DNA of 51,857 nt from Candidatus Rokuibacteriota bacterium (GTDB lineage: Bacteria > Methylomirabilota > Methylomirabilia > Rokubacteriales > CSP1-6), in the NCBI GenBank assembly GCA_003220225.1, contig QHRU01000063.1, positions 1 to 51,857 of the forward strand. The letters run 5' to 3'. Shown piece by piece: positions 9,193-19,269 of the stretch (position 1 is the stretch's first letter; each line of letters begins with the position of its first letter). The notes beneath the pieces were generated by a model. That model saw only the letters and a program-made list of their open reading frames with translations. It ran no database searches and was not told the origin of the DNA. The position numbers were made by a program, and so were the translations under genes.

Positions 9193-9704
9193 GGCCTGAC
9201 GTCGACTTCAACGGTCGATTCATCGAGGTCCGACGCAACCTGGTCGCCGGCCGTGTCACCACACCCAAGAACGGCAAGACGCGCCGCGTCGACATGTCGG
9301 CTCAGCTGACGGACGCGCTCCGAGCACTTCAGCGCACGCGGAAAAAGGAGACCCTCAAGAATGGCTGGGGCAGCGTGCCTGACTGGATCTTCTGCACGGA
9401 AAGCGGCGGCCCGCTCGACGGCGACAATCTCCGCCACCGAGTCTTCTACAAGCTGCTCGAGAAGGCGGAGCTGCGGCGGGTGAGGTTCCACGACCTGCGG
9501 CACACCTTCGCGAGCCTGCTGCTTCAGAACGGCGAGTCGCCGGCATACGTGAAGGAGCAGATGGGCCACTCCTCCATCCAGGTGACCGTCGACATCTACG
9601 GGCACCTCATCCCCGGCGCCAACCGCCAGGCGGTCGACCGTCTGGACGACGCGACCAGACGCAACCCCCGCGCAACCAGGACCGAGGCGGCGATCAAGCA
9701 GTAG
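9193..9704 (+). pseudogene. tyrosine recombinase (phage-type integrase), C-terminal part only
   Basis: The catalytic domain is recognisable: VTTPKNGKTRRVDMS, FHDLRHTFASLLLQ (Arg of the active site), MGHSSIQVTVDIYGHL (His region and nucleophile Tyr), then GANRQAVDRLDD. The N-terminal core-binding domain and the first catalytic Arg region are missing, because the sequence to the left is the end of the IS. The gene converges on tRNA-fMet, whose 3' end is 46 bases away. That is the usual position of an integrase in an element inserted at a tRNA gene. The truncation should leave it inactive. Confidence 0.8.
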
Positions 9705-9711
9705 AAACACG

Positions 9712-9745
9712 AAACCCCCGAAACCGTCTCTGATCTCGGGGGTTT
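9712..9745. terminator. bidirectional hairpin terminator between integrase remnant and tRNA-fMet
   Basis: AAACCCCCGA and TCGGGGGTTT form a perfect ten-base stem around a 14-base loop, with A/T-rich ends on both sides. It can end both the tRNA transcript and the integrase transcript. Confidence 0.75.
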
Positions 9746-9749
9746 GCCG

Positions 9750-9826
<77 letters not shown>

Positions 9827-9837
9827 GTGACCACGTC

Positions 9838-9866
9838 ACCTTACCGGAGCGGTGCCCGCCAGTCAA
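9838..9866 (-). promoter_or_regulatory. sigma-70-type promoter of tRNA-fMet
   Basis: On the minus strand, TTGACT and TAAGGT are separated by 17 bases. The -10 element ends 11 bases before the tRNA 5' end. Confidence 0.65.
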
Positions 9867-9944
9867 CCCGTCGCGCGCCACGACCCCCGCTCGCGCGACG
9901 TCACGCGGGGCCGGCGCTCACGCGCCGGGCCCCGCGATGCCGCG

Positions 9945-10637
9945 TCAGGGCTTCTGGGTCTTCGACGGTGGAGCCGGGGCCGCCGACGGCGAGCCGCCCG
10001 CAGACGGCGCCGCGGAGGGCTTCTCGGCGGCCGGCGAGGCCGACGGCGTCGTCGCCCCGCTCGAGGCCTGGCCCATCAGGTGCGACTCGGTGTCGGCGTC
10101 GAGCCGGCCGGTCACCTTGATGTTCTCGGCCTTCTGGTAGGCTCGAAGGGCCGCCGACGTGCGCGGGCCGTGGATGCCGTCGATCGGGCCCGGATCGTGG
10201 CCCTTCTCCTTCAGCGCCATCTGGCCCTGACGGATTTCGGCGCTGCTCTCGGTCTGCGCGGCGATTTTGTCCTTGGTCTCGCGCGCCTTGGCCTTGGTCT
10301 TCTCGACGCCGCGGTCGACCTTGGCGCCGACGGTGTCCTTGCCCTCGGCCTTCCGCGCGGCTTCGGCCTGGTCTTCCGCGGACTCCTTCTTGTCGCCGCT
10401 GACCTTGGCCTTGATCTTGTCCTTCGCCTCGACCGTCTTCTCCTTGGCCTTGTCCCACGCCTCGGAGGTTGTCTCCTTGGTCTTGTCCCAGGCCTCGGAG
10501 GTCTTCTCCTTGACGGTGTCCTTGGCGTCGACCGCCTTGTCCTTCAGCGTCTTGTTGTCGTCCGCGCTCATGGCCGGGATGGCGCTCAGGCTGATGCCGA
10601 GCGCGACGGCCAGGGCGGCAGTGGCGAGCTTGTACAT
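9945..10637 (-). CDS. exported LEA-like repeat protein with peptidoglycan-binding domain
   Basis: This encodes 230 residues. A signal peptide (ALAVALGISLSAIPAMSA) precedes about 110 residues of 11-mer-like, Lys/Glu/Ala-rich helix (DKTKETTSEAWDKAKEKTVE), as in group 3 LEA desiccation proteins. Then comes a PG_binding_1 domain (IRQGQMALKEKGHDPGPIDG, HGPRTSAALRAYQKAENI) and a Pro/Ser/Ala tail. The layout suggests a periplasmic protein that sits on the wall and may protect against drying or osmotic stress; that role is inferred. The tandem SEAWDK units differ slightly, indicating internal duplication. Confidence 0.8.
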   Translation of the reverse strand: MYKLATAALAVALGISLSAIPAMSADDNKTLKDKAVDAKDTVKEKTSEAWDKTKETTSEAWDKAKEKTVEAKDKIKAKVSGDKKESAEDQAEAARKAEGKDTVGAKVDRGVEKTKAKARETKDKIAAQTESSAEIRQGQMALKEKGHDPGPIDGIHGPRTSAALRAYQKAENIKVTGRLDADTESHLMGQASSGATTPSASPAAEKPSAAPSAGGSPSAAPAPPSKTQKP

Positions 10638-10695
10638 GGCTGGTCCTCCTCGAGGCTGGTGGGTTGCAAAACCAACACCAGCGGCGGAGGCGGCG

Positions 10696-11154
10696 TCAGG
10701 CCTTCAACAGCTCCTCGGCAATCTTCTTCACATCGGCCGCGTCGACTTGTCCCTTGTGGGTTTTCATGATGTCGCCGACGAGGCGGCCGACCTGCTTGGC
10801 GTCGGTGACGCCGAGCGCCCGCGCACGCTCCTGCACGAGGCTACGCAACGCGGTGACGTCGAGGCCCCTAGGGAGGAACCGCTCGCAGAACTCGATCTCG
10901 AAGCGGAGCTGGGCCGCGTGCGCGGCGCCGCGCTCGCCCAGCTTCTCGTACTCGGCCAGCGCCTTCTGGAGCTGCTTGCGGTAGGCGCCGATCACGTCCA
11001 GCAGGAGCGCGTCGTCCACCTGGCCCGTGAAGCCCTTGGCGGTGCGGCGCTCCTGGAGCCGCGTCTTGAGCATGCGGACGACGTCCGCGGTGCGCGTGTC
11101 CTTGGCGCGGATGGCCTGCGTCAGCGTGTCGGTCAGCTGCTGCTCGATGGCCAT
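10696..11154 (-). CDS. GatB/YqeY domain-containing protein
   Basis: This encodes 152 residues of the YqeY family, which resembles the tRNA-binding tail of GatB. Landmarks are VVRMLKTRLQERR, YRKQLQKALAEYEKLG, FLPRGLD and GRLVGDIMKTHKGQVDAADV, in the expected order at normal length (about 150). ATG 11154 overlaps the stop of the acyl-CoA ligase by one base (TGATG), so the two are translationally coupled. Its physiological role is not settled in any organism; a role in aminoacyl-tRNA or amidation quality control is only suggested by homology. Confidence 0.9.
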   Translation of the reverse strand: MAIEQQLTDTLTQAIRAKDTRTADVVRMLKTRLQERRTAKGFTGQVDDALLLDVIGAYRKQLQKALAEYEKLGERGAAHAAQLRFEIEFCERFLPRGLDVTALRSLVQERARALGVTDAKQVGRLVGDIMKTHKGQVDAADVKKIAEELLKA

Positions 11155-12770
11155 CAGTTGATCCGCTTCGCCCGGCCCTTCCACTCCTTGTCGCGCAGGA
11201 CGAACTTCTGGACCTTGCCCGTCGAGGTCTTGGGCAGGTCGCCGAACTCGACGGCGGCCGGGCACTTGAAGTGCGCGATGTGCTGGCGGCAGAACTCGAT
11301 GACCTCGGCCTCGGTCGCCTTCATCCCCGGCTTGAGGGTGACGAACGCCTTCGGCCGCTCGCCCCACTTCTCGTCGGGCACGGCGACCACCGCGCACTCC
11401 ATGACCGCGGGGTGGCGCGCGACGGCCTGCTCCACCTCGATGGTCGAGATGTTCTCGCCGCCTGAGATAATGATGTCCTTCTTGCGGTCACGCAGTTCGA
11501 TATATCCATCCGGGTGCCACACCGCAATATCACCCGAGTGAAACCATCCTCCCCGGAACGCCTCGGCGCTGGCGTCGGGCTGCTCGAAGTAACCCTTCAT
11601 GACGTTGTTGCCGCGCATGACCACCTCGCCGAGGGTCTCGCCGTCCATCGGCACGTCCTGCATCGTGTCGTCGACGACGCGCACGAGGTCGAACACGACG
11701 TACCCCTGGCCCTGGCGGGCGGCCTTCTTCGCCATCTCGTCGGAAGGCAGGCGGTCCCACTCGGCGTGCCACGCGCAGACGGTGTGAGGGCCGTAGGTCT
11801 CGGTGAGGCCGTAGACGTGCACGGGCCGGAAGCCCAGCTCCTTCAGCCTGGCCAGGAGCGTGGGCGACGGCGGGGCGCCGGCGACGGCGCAGGTGACGGG
11901 GCGCGGCAGCGGGTGGGCCTTGGGATCGTTCACGATGCCGATCTGCACGGTCGGCGCGCCGCAGTAGTGGGTGACGCCTTCCTTGTCGATGAGGTCCCAG
12001 ATACGCGCCGACTCCACGCGGCGCAGGCAGACGTGCGTGGCGCTCATCGCCGTCACGCCCCACGTGAAGCACCAGCCGTTGCAGTGGAACATCGGCAGCG
12101 TCCACAGGTATGTCGAGTCGAACGACAGCCCCGTCTCGAGCAGCTCGCCGACGGCGTTCAGGTACCCGCCGCGGTGGTGGATCATCACGCCCTTGGGCCG
12201 GCCCGTCGTGCCCGACGTGTAGTTGATGGAGAGCGTTTCCATCTCGTCCTCGATCCACGGCTCGCCCGGCTCGGGCGAGGCGGCGGCGAGGAAGTCCTCG
12301 TACGGATCGCCCGCCGCGCCGGTGTCATCCACGCGGATCACGCGCACGCCCGCGAGGTCGAGCGGCTTGACGAGTCCTTCCAGCTCGTGGTCCACGAAGA
12401 CGAACTTCGCGCCCGAGTGCTTGAGGATGTAGCCGATCTCGTCGCTGTTGAGCCGCGTGTTGATCGGCACGAGCACGAGCCCGGCGGCGGGCACGCCGAA
12501 GTGCGCCTCGAGCATCGCGGGCGTGTTCGGACAGATGAAGGCGACGCGGTCGAGGTGGCGCAGCCCGGCCGCGCGCAGCCCCGAGGCGAGGCGGTTCGCG
12601 CGCTCCTCGAACTGCCGGTAGGTGTAGCGGCGGTCGCCGTGCACGACCGCGATCTTGTCGGGAAACACGTACGCGCTGCGCCGCAGGAACGACACCGGGG
12701 TCAGCTCCGTGCGGTACGGCTGCGTCTCCCTGGAGATGCGCAGCACGCGCTTGGCATTCGTTCCGGCCAT
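11154..12770 (-). CDS. AMP-dependent acyl-CoA synthetase (fatty acid-CoA ligase)
   Basis: This encodes 538 residues of an ANL-superfamily enzyme that activates a carboxylic acid with ATP and CoA. The P-loop YTSGTTGRPKGVMIHHRGGY lies near residue 187, followed by VYGLTETYG, GWFHSGDIAVWHPDGYIEL, DRKKDIIISGGENIS and the catalytic Lys region KTSTGKVQKFVLR near the end. The overall sequence resembles medium/long-chain or acyl-CoA synthetases annotated as FadD-like; the exact chain length cannot be read from sequence. The start ATG follows GGGAGGA. It is coupled to the YqeY gene downstream. Confidence 0.9.
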   Translation of the reverse strand: MAGTNAKRVLRISRETQPYRTELTPVSFLRRSAYVFPDKIAVVHGDRRYTYRQFEERANRLASGLRAAGLRHLDRVAFICPNTPAMLEAHFGVPAAGLVLVPINTRLNSDEIGYILKHSGAKFVFVDHELEGLVKPLDLAGVRVIRVDDTGAAGDPYEDFLAAASPEPGEPWIEDEMETLSINYTSGTTGRPKGVMIHHRGGYLNAVGELLETGLSFDSTYLWTLPMFHCNGWCFTWGVTAMSATHVCLRRVESARIWDLIDKEGVTHYCGAPTVQIGIVNDPKAHPLPRPVTCAVAGAPPSPTLLARLKELGFRPVHVYGLTETYGPHTVCAWHAEWDRLPSDEMAKKAARQGQGYVVFDLVRVVDDTMQDVPMDGETLGEVVMRGNNVMKGYFEQPDASAEAFRGGWFHSGDIAVWHPDGYIELRDRKKDIIISGGENISTIEVEQAVARHPAVMECAVVAVPDEKWGERPKAFVTLKPGMKATEAEVIEFCRQHIAHFKCPAAVEFGDLPKTSTGKVQKFVLRDKEWKGRAKRIN

Positions 12771-12795
12771 GGATCGTCGTCCTCCCGTGAGCCGA

Positions 12796-12801
12796 ATTAT
12801 A
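12796..12801 (-). promoter_or_regulatory. -10 element upstream of the acyl-CoA ligase gene
   Basis: A perfect TATAAT lies 25 bases before the ligase ATG, leaving room for a short leader with the GGGAGGA ribosome site. No good -35 hexamer is visible 16-18 bases upstream. Confidence 0.4.
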
Positions 12802-12848
12802 GCCTCGGTGGTCCGCGGATTGCTCCGAGGCGCGCGGCGTGGCCGCGG

Positions 12849-14348
12849 TCAGCGGGTGACGCGATCGGTCTTGGCGGGGTCGAACTGCCGCGTCGTCGCC
12901 AGCGCCCACAGCACGCGCCACGCGCCCCGCGTGGCGAGCAGCCAGTAGGTCTGGCAACGGAACGTGCCGAGGAGCTTCTGGCCGAGCGTGGTGCGGCGCA
13001 CGTCGACGCGCCGCGGAAAGTACGGCGCGAGCCCTTCGATCAGGTCCTGGGTCACGATGCCGCCCACCCAGATCGTGAGCCCGAGCGAGATCGAGGGGAA
13101 GGCGATGCCGAGGGCGAACAGCACGGGGTGGCCGCCGAAGCGGTAGGCGAGGTGCCAGCCGAGAAAGCCGACGACGGGATAGACGACGGCGGCGATCGGC
13201 CACTCCACCACCTTGTTGCCGACGTGCCGGCAGAGCTGGGCGGCGTTGAACGCGCTCGGCGCCGCCCGCCACGCGCGCCACAGGAACGCCACGTCGTCGA
13301 GCACGCCCTTGTACCAGCGCGCGTTCTGCCGGACCATCTTCTCCTTCGTCTCCGGCAGGTCCACCAGCTCCAGCAAGGGCAGCGGCGCCATCAGCAGGCC
13401 GCGCGCGCCGAGCGCGTAGCCGAGCGTGGAATCCTCCGTGGCGCCCGAGGTCGGGAAGCCGCCGAGCGCCTGCAGCACGTCGAGGCGCACGAACTGGTTG
13501 TGGCCGAGGCAGATCTGCGAGCGGCGAAAGCCGAGCTCGAAGGCGGGCCCGATGGCGCGCGCCAGCCGCGGCGCCCGCGAGGCCAGCGCCGCGAACCAGC
13601 GCACGCGGCGTGCCTCGTTGATCAGCCGCGCGATCGACACGCGGATGAAGATCGACGACTGCTGGATCGCGCACACGCGGCCGCGCGCGTCGTGGGCGGC
13701 GAAGTTCGCCAGCGAGAGCGTGACGCCCTGGTAGGCGGGGGCCCCCCTGCCGGCCAGGGCTTGCGCGGCGATCCACCGATACACATTCCGATCGGGCAGC
13801 GAGTCGGCGTCGCTCACGCCGACGTAGACGCGGCGCGGGTCGTAGCCTTCGCCCAGCGTCGCGCCCAGTGTCTCGGGGCGCAGCGCCCAGTTGAGCTGGT
13901 GGGCCTTGCGTCCGGCGCCGGGCATCGCCACCACCGACAGCATCTTTTGCTGCCACGACGGCAGGCCCCCGCGAAAGCGCCGCACCAGCTCCGCCGTCGA
14001 CGCGGCCATGGCGGGATGCGGCGCCGCCTCCTCGCTGGCCTTCGTCGCCACCACGACGTGCAGCCGGCCGTTCGGATAGCGCGAGGCGAGCAACGCCGCG
14101 AGGGTGCCGGCGATGGCCGGCTCCTCCCACGCGGGGACGAGATGCAGAAAGACCGGCGCCGCCGCGCGCTCGAGAGCGGCCTCGTCGGGCAGCGTGTCGA
14201 GCGCGGCGTACGCGTCCTCGACGAAGCGGCACGTCGTCAGCATGCCCTTCCAGTCCACGAGCAGCTTGAAGGCGGCGCGGCCGTTGACGAGCATGGCGGC
14301 GACGAACACGCCGAACCAGGCCCAGCCGGCCCCCCAGAGCCAGTCCAC
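12849..14348 (-). CDS. membrane-bound family 2 glycosyltransferase
   Basis: This encodes 499 residues. An N-terminal membrane helix (GWAWFGVFVAAMLVNG) is followed by a GT-A fold: FLHLVPAWEEP, VVVATKASEE, the metal-binding YVGVSDADSLPDRN, LGHNQFVRLDVLQALGGFPT, the acceptor-site ATEDSTLGY and QNARWYKGVLDD (QxxRW-like). Three C-terminal hydrophobic segments follow. The motif order (DxD, ED, QxxRW-like) is that of processive membrane GT2 enzymes such as cellulose or hyaluronan synthases, though the product is unknown. It ends next to the acyl-CoA ligase promoter and starts four bases after ftsB, so it may be part of the same transcript as eno-ftsB. Confidence 0.82.
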   Translation of the reverse strand: MDWLWGAGWAWFGVFVAAMLVNGRAAFKLLVDWKGMLTTCRFVEDAYAALDTLPDEAALERAAAPVFLHLVPAWEEPAIAGTLAALLASRYPNGRLHVVVATKASEEAAPHPAMAASTAELVRRFRGGLPSWQQKMLSVVAMPGAGRKAHQLNWALRPETLGATLGEGYDPRRVYVGVSDADSLPDRNVYRWIAAQALAGRGAPAYQGVTLSLANFAAHDARGRVCAIQQSSIFIRVSIARLINEARRVRWFAALASRAPRLARAIGPAFELGFRRSQICLGHNQFVRLDVLQALGGFPTSGATEDSTLGYALGARGLLMAPLPLLELVDLPETKEKMVRQNARWYKGVLDDVAFLWRAWRAAPSAFNAAQLCRHVGNKVVEWPIAAVVYPVVGFLGWHLAYRFGGHPVLFALGIAFPSISLGLTIWVGGIVTQDLIEGLAPYFPRRVDVRRTTLGQKLLGTFRCQTYWLLATRGAWRVLWALATTRQFDPAKTDRVTR

Positions 14349-14352
14349 GGGC

Positions 14353-15929
<1,577 letters not shown>

Positions 15930-16823
15930 TCAGGACCTCCGTTCGAACACGAAGTCGGCGAGGGCGCGGATCGGCTCGGCCGGCGGGCCGAGCGGCTCCA
16001 GCAAACGCTTCGTCTCGTCGATGAGCCCACGAGCCTTGCGCTTGGAGGCGTCGAGTCCGAGCAGCGCCGGGTACGTCACCTTCTTCTTTCTCACGTCGCT
16101 CCCGGCGGTCTTGCCGAGCTCCGCGAGGCTGCCTTCCACGTCGAGGATATCATCCACGATCTGGAAGGCGAGCCCGAGCGACTCGCCCGCCCTCCGCACC
16201 GCGTCGATCTGCGCCGGGGTGCCGCCCGCGAGGGTGGCCCCGGCCGTGAGCGAGACGCGGATGAGCGCCGCCGTCTTGTGGCGATGGATGTACTCCAGCG
16301 TGTCGGCGCCGACGTCCTTGCCCTCCGACTCGATGTCGATGACCTGGCCGCCCACCATGCCGTCGGTGCCGGCGGCGTCGGCGACGTCGGCCACCACCCG
16401 CGCGACCGCGCGCGGGTCGGCGAGGCGCGCCGCGTTGTCGGCGACGAGCCTGAAGGCGAGCGTCAGCAGCGCGTCGCCGGCGAGGATGGCCATGGCCTCG
16501 CCGAAGACCTTGTGGTTGGTCAGGCGGCCGCGGCGATAGTCGTCGTCGTCCATGGCCGGCAGGTCGTCGTGGATCAGCGAGTACGCGTGGATCAGCTCGA
16601 GCGCGCACGCCGTGTCGAGCACGGCCTCGGCGGCGCCGCCGACGGCCTCGGCGCCGGCGATGACCAGCGTGGGCCGCAGCCGCTTGCCCGGCGCGAGCAC
16701 GCTGTAGCGCATGGCGCGGTGGAGGTTGACGGGCACGATCTCCTCCGACGGCAGCACGCGGTCGAGGGCGGCGTCCACGATCACGCGATGCGCCTCGAGA
16801 TACGCCTTGAGGTCGAAGCTCAC
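15930..16823 (-). CDS. ispA: polyprenyl diphosphate synthase (farnesyl/geranylgeranyl type)
   Basis: This encodes 297 residues. The first aspartate-rich motif is IHDDLPAMDDDDYRRG (near residue 82) and the second is FQIVDDILDVEGS (near residue 225). LAPGKRLRPTLVIAGAEAVG and GQVIDIESEG also fit the family. Large residues before the first motif are typical of short-chain (C15) synthases. It overlaps xseB by four bases, as in the xseB-ispA pairs of many bacteria. The symbol follows that synteny; a C20 product cannot be excluded. Confidence 0.9.
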   Translation of the reverse strand: MSFDLKAYLEAHRVIVDAALDRVLPSEEIVPVNLHRAMRYSVLAPGKRLRPTLVIAGAEAVGGAAEAVLDTACALELIHAYSLIHDDLPAMDDDDYRRGRLTNHKVFGEAMAILAGDALLTLAFRLVADNAARLADPRAVARVVADVADAAGTDGMVGGQVIDIESEGKDVGADTLEYIHRHKTAALIRVSLTAGATLAGGTPAQIDAVRRAGESLGLAFQIVDDILDVEGSLAELGKTAGSDVRKKKVTYPALLGLDASKRKARGLIDETKRLLEPLGPPAEPIRALADFVFERRS

Positions 16824-17056
16824 CGCTCCTCCTCTTCCCAGGTGAGCGGCCTGGTCGTCGTCGCCCCGCTCTCGTCCTTGGCGAGCAGCTCGATGCGGCG
16901 CTCGGCGTCGTCGAGGTACTTCGCGCAGTGACGCGCCAGCGACACGCCCTCCTCGAACACCTTCAGCGAGTCCTCCAGCGGCAGGTTGCCCGCCTCCAGC
17001 GCGGCCACGATCTGCTCGAGCCGGGCGAGGCAGTCCTCAAACTTGAGGTCGGTCAT
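16820..17056 (-). CDS. xseB: exodeoxyribonuclease VII small subunit
   Basis: This encodes 78 residues: KFEDCLARLEQIVAALEAGN, LPLEDSLKVFEEGVSLARHC, the helical-hairpin pattern of XseB. It binds XseA to form exonuclease VII, which degrades single-stranded DNA to oligonucleotides. Its start overlaps the end of xseA by 20 bases and its stop overlaps ispA, so expression is coupled in both directions. Confidence 0.95.
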   Translation of the reverse strand: MTDLKFEDCLARLEQIVAALEAGNLPLEDSLKVFEEGVSLARHCAKYLDDAERRIELLAKDESGATTTRPLTWEEEER

Positions 17057-18413
17057 CGCGCTCCTTCCTGGCCGTCACGCGGGCCGCGAGGCGGCCCTCG
17101 TGCAGCATCACGCCCACCTCGTCGCCCACCGCCACCTGCCGCGCGCTCCGCACGATCGCTCCCGACGCCGTGAGCGTGAGGCTGTAGCCGCGGCCCAGCA
17201 CGGCCAGCGGCGAGAGCGAGTCGAGCCGGCCGGCGACGCCGACGAGGCGGTGACGCCGGCGGTCCAGGCCGCGCGCGAGCGCGCGGTCGAGCCGTCCCGC
17301 GAGGTCGTCGAGGCGGCGGCGATCCTGCCGCGTGCGCGCGACCGGGCTGCGCCCCCGGAGATCGCGCGTGGCCAGCTCCACGCGGTGAGCGATGCGCTGG
17401 ATCGTCGCCCTCATCGCCCGCCGCAGACGCTCGGTGGCCTCGTCAACCCGCCGCGACAGCTCACGCAGCGGCCGGCGCGGATCGGTCAGCACGCGGCGCT
17501 CGCGGATGGTCTCCAGCCGGTCCCGCTGGGCCGCGAGCCGGCGGCTCATGGCGCGGATCAGGCGCCGGCTCAGCTCGCCGACCGACTCGGCCACCGCCTG
17601 CTTCTCGCGCACGACCAGCTCCGCCGCCTGCGACGGCGTGGCCGCCCGCACGTCGGCGACGAAGTCGGCGATCGTGTAGTCGACCTCGTGGCCGACGGCG
17701 GAGATCACGGGGATCTTGCTGGCGACGATCGTGCGCGCGAGCATTTCGTCGTTGAACGCCCAGAGGTCCTCGAGCGAGCCGCCGCCGCGTCCGACGATGA
17801 TGACGTCCACGCCGCCCAGCGCGTTGAGCTCGCGCACGCCCTGGGCGATCTCCTGGGCGGCGCCGTCCCCCTGCACTTTCGCGGGCGCGACCACGACATG
17901 GATCTCGCCGAAGCGCCGGCCGATGACACGCAGCATGTCGTGCAGGGCGGCGCCGCTGGGCGAGGTCACGATGCCGATCTTGCGCGGAAAGCGCGGCAGG
18001 TGGCGCTTGCGCGCCGGGTCGAACAGGCCTTCGCGTCCCAGGCGCTCCTTGAGCTGCTCGAAGGCGAGCTGCAGCGCGCCGAGCCCGCGCGGCTCGAGCA
18101 GCTCGACCACCAGCTGGTACTCGCCGCGCTGGGCGTAGATCTCGACGGCGCCGAACGCGAGCACGTGCAGGCCGTCGGCGGGCTCGAAGCGGATCCGACG
18201 GACACGGTTGCGGAACAGGACGGCGCGCAGCTGCGCCCCCTCGTCCTTGAGGGTGAAGTAGGCGTGGCCCGAGCCGTAGACCTTGAAGTTCGAGATCTCG
18301 CCCTCGACCCAGACGGCGGGGAAGCGCTCGTCGAGCGTCGCGGCGAGCCGCCGCGACAGCTCCGAGACGCTCCAGACGGCGCGCTCGCTTGTCCCACCGG
18401 AGGCAGGGCTCAC
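17037..18413 (-). CDS. xseA: exodeoxyribonuclease VII large subunit
   Basis: This encodes 458 residues. An N-terminal OB-fold (SVSELSRRLAATLDERFPAV, GEISNFKVYGSGHAYFTLKD) leads into the catalytic core: IGIVTSPSGAALHDMLRVI, VIIVGRGGGSLEDLWAFNDE, IPVISAVGHEVDYTIADFVA, DVRAATPSQAAELV. A long arginine-rich coiled coil follows, then the C-terminal strand LGRGYSLTLTASGAIVRSA. It lies seven bases after folD and overlaps xseB. Confidence 0.96.
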   Translation of the reverse strand: MSPASGGTSERAVWSVSELSRRLAATLDERFPAVWVEGEISNFKVYGSGHAYFTLKDEGAQLRAVLFRNRVRRIRFEPADGLHVLAFGAVEIYAQRGEYQLVVELLEPRGLGALQLAFEQLKERLGREGLFDPARKRHLPRFPRKIGIVTSPSGAALHDMLRVIGRRFGEIHVVVAPAKVQGDGAAQEIAQGVRELNALGGVDVIIVGRGGGSLEDLWAFNDEMLARTIVASKIPVISAVGHEVDYTIADFVADVRAATPSQAAELVVREKQAVAESVGELSRRLIRAMSRRLAAQRDRLETIRERRVLTDPRRPLRELSRRVDEATERLRRAMRATIQRIAHRVELATRDLRGRSPVARTRQDRRRLDDLAGRLDRALARGLDRRRHRLVGVAGRLDSLSPLAVLGRGYSLTLTASGAIVRSARQVAVGDEVGVMLHEGRLAARVTARKERDDRPQV

Positions 18414-18420
18414 GCGACCG

Positions 18421-19269
18421 TCAGCGCGCGGCCTGGCGTTGCGCCGCGGCCAGCGTGTTCTTGAGGAGCATGGCGACGGTGAGGAGGCCGACGCCGCCCG
18501 GGACCGGCGTGATCGCGCCGGCGCGGGTGACGACGGAGTCGAAGTCGACGTCGCCCGCGAGCTTGCCGGTGTCCAGCCGATTGACGCCGACGTCGATCAC
18601 CCACGCGCCTTCCTTGACCATGTCGCCCGTGATCATGCGCGGGCGGCCGGCCGCGACGCAGAGGACGTCGGCGCGGCGCGTGTGCTCGCCGAGGTCGCGC
18701 GTCCGCGTGTGGCACGTGGTTACGGTGGCGTGGCGCGCGAGCAGCAGCTGGGCGAGCGGCTTGCCGACGAGGCGCGAGCGGCCGACGACGACGGCCTCGG
18801 CGCCCTCGAGCTTGGCGCCGTAATGATCGAGGATCTCCAGGCAGCCGGCCGGCGTGCACGGCACGGTGCCGGCTTCCCCCGCGAGCAGCCGGCCGAGATT
18901 CGTCGGGTGCAGGCCGTCGACGTCCTTCTCGGGATCGATGGCCGCCAGCGCGACGGTCTCGTCGAGGCCCTTGGGCAGCGGCAGCTGGAGCAGGATGCCG
19001 TGGATGGCGGGATCGGCGCTCAGCGCGCGCAGCAGCGCGTTCAGCTCGCGCTGGGCGATCCCCTGCGGGTACAGGCAGTCGCGCGAGACGATGCCCACCG
19101 AGTCGGCCGCGCGCTTCTTGTTCCGGACATAGATCTGCGAGGCGGGGTCCTCGCCGATGAGCACGACCCCGAGGGTCGGAGTCACGCCGCTCGCCTGCTT
19201 CAAGCGGTCGACGCCGGCTTTGACCTCCGCGAGGACGCGCTCCTGGACGGGCTTGCCGTGGAGGATCAC
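18421..19269 (-). CDS. folD: bifunctional methylenetetrahydrofolate dehydrogenase/cyclohydrolase
   Basis: This encodes 282 residues interconverting 5,10-methylene-, methenyl- and 10-formyl-tetrahydrofolate. Key features are SQIYVRNKKRAADSVGI (catalytic Tyr and Lys), GILLQLPLPKGLD, PEKDVDGLHPTN, TPAGCLEIL, VVVGRSRLVGKPLAQLLL (NADP site) and TPVPGGVGLLTVAMLLKNT. GTG 19269 is chosen because it overlaps the ymdB stop as GTGA and gives the standard N-terminus. Confidence 0.96.
   Translation of the reverse strand: MILHGKPVQERVLAEVKAGVDRLKQASGVTPTLGVVLIGEDPASQIYVRNKKRAADSVGIVSRDCLYPQGIAQRELNALLRALSADPAIHGILLQLPLPKGLDETVALAAIDPEKDVDGLHPTNLGRLLAGEAGTVPCTPAGCLEILDHYGAKLEGAEAVVVGRSRLVGKPLAQLLLARHATVTTCHTRTRDLGEHTRRADVLCVAAGRPRMITGDMVKEGAWVIDVGVNRLDTGKLAGDVDFDSVVTRAGAITPVPGGVGLLTVAMLLKNTLAAAQRQAAR

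Noticed and set aside
1-9749. Second copy of the tRNA-fMet 3' end as attachment site
   Set aside because: I could not find the tRNA 3' sequence again in this interval; it may lie outside the window.
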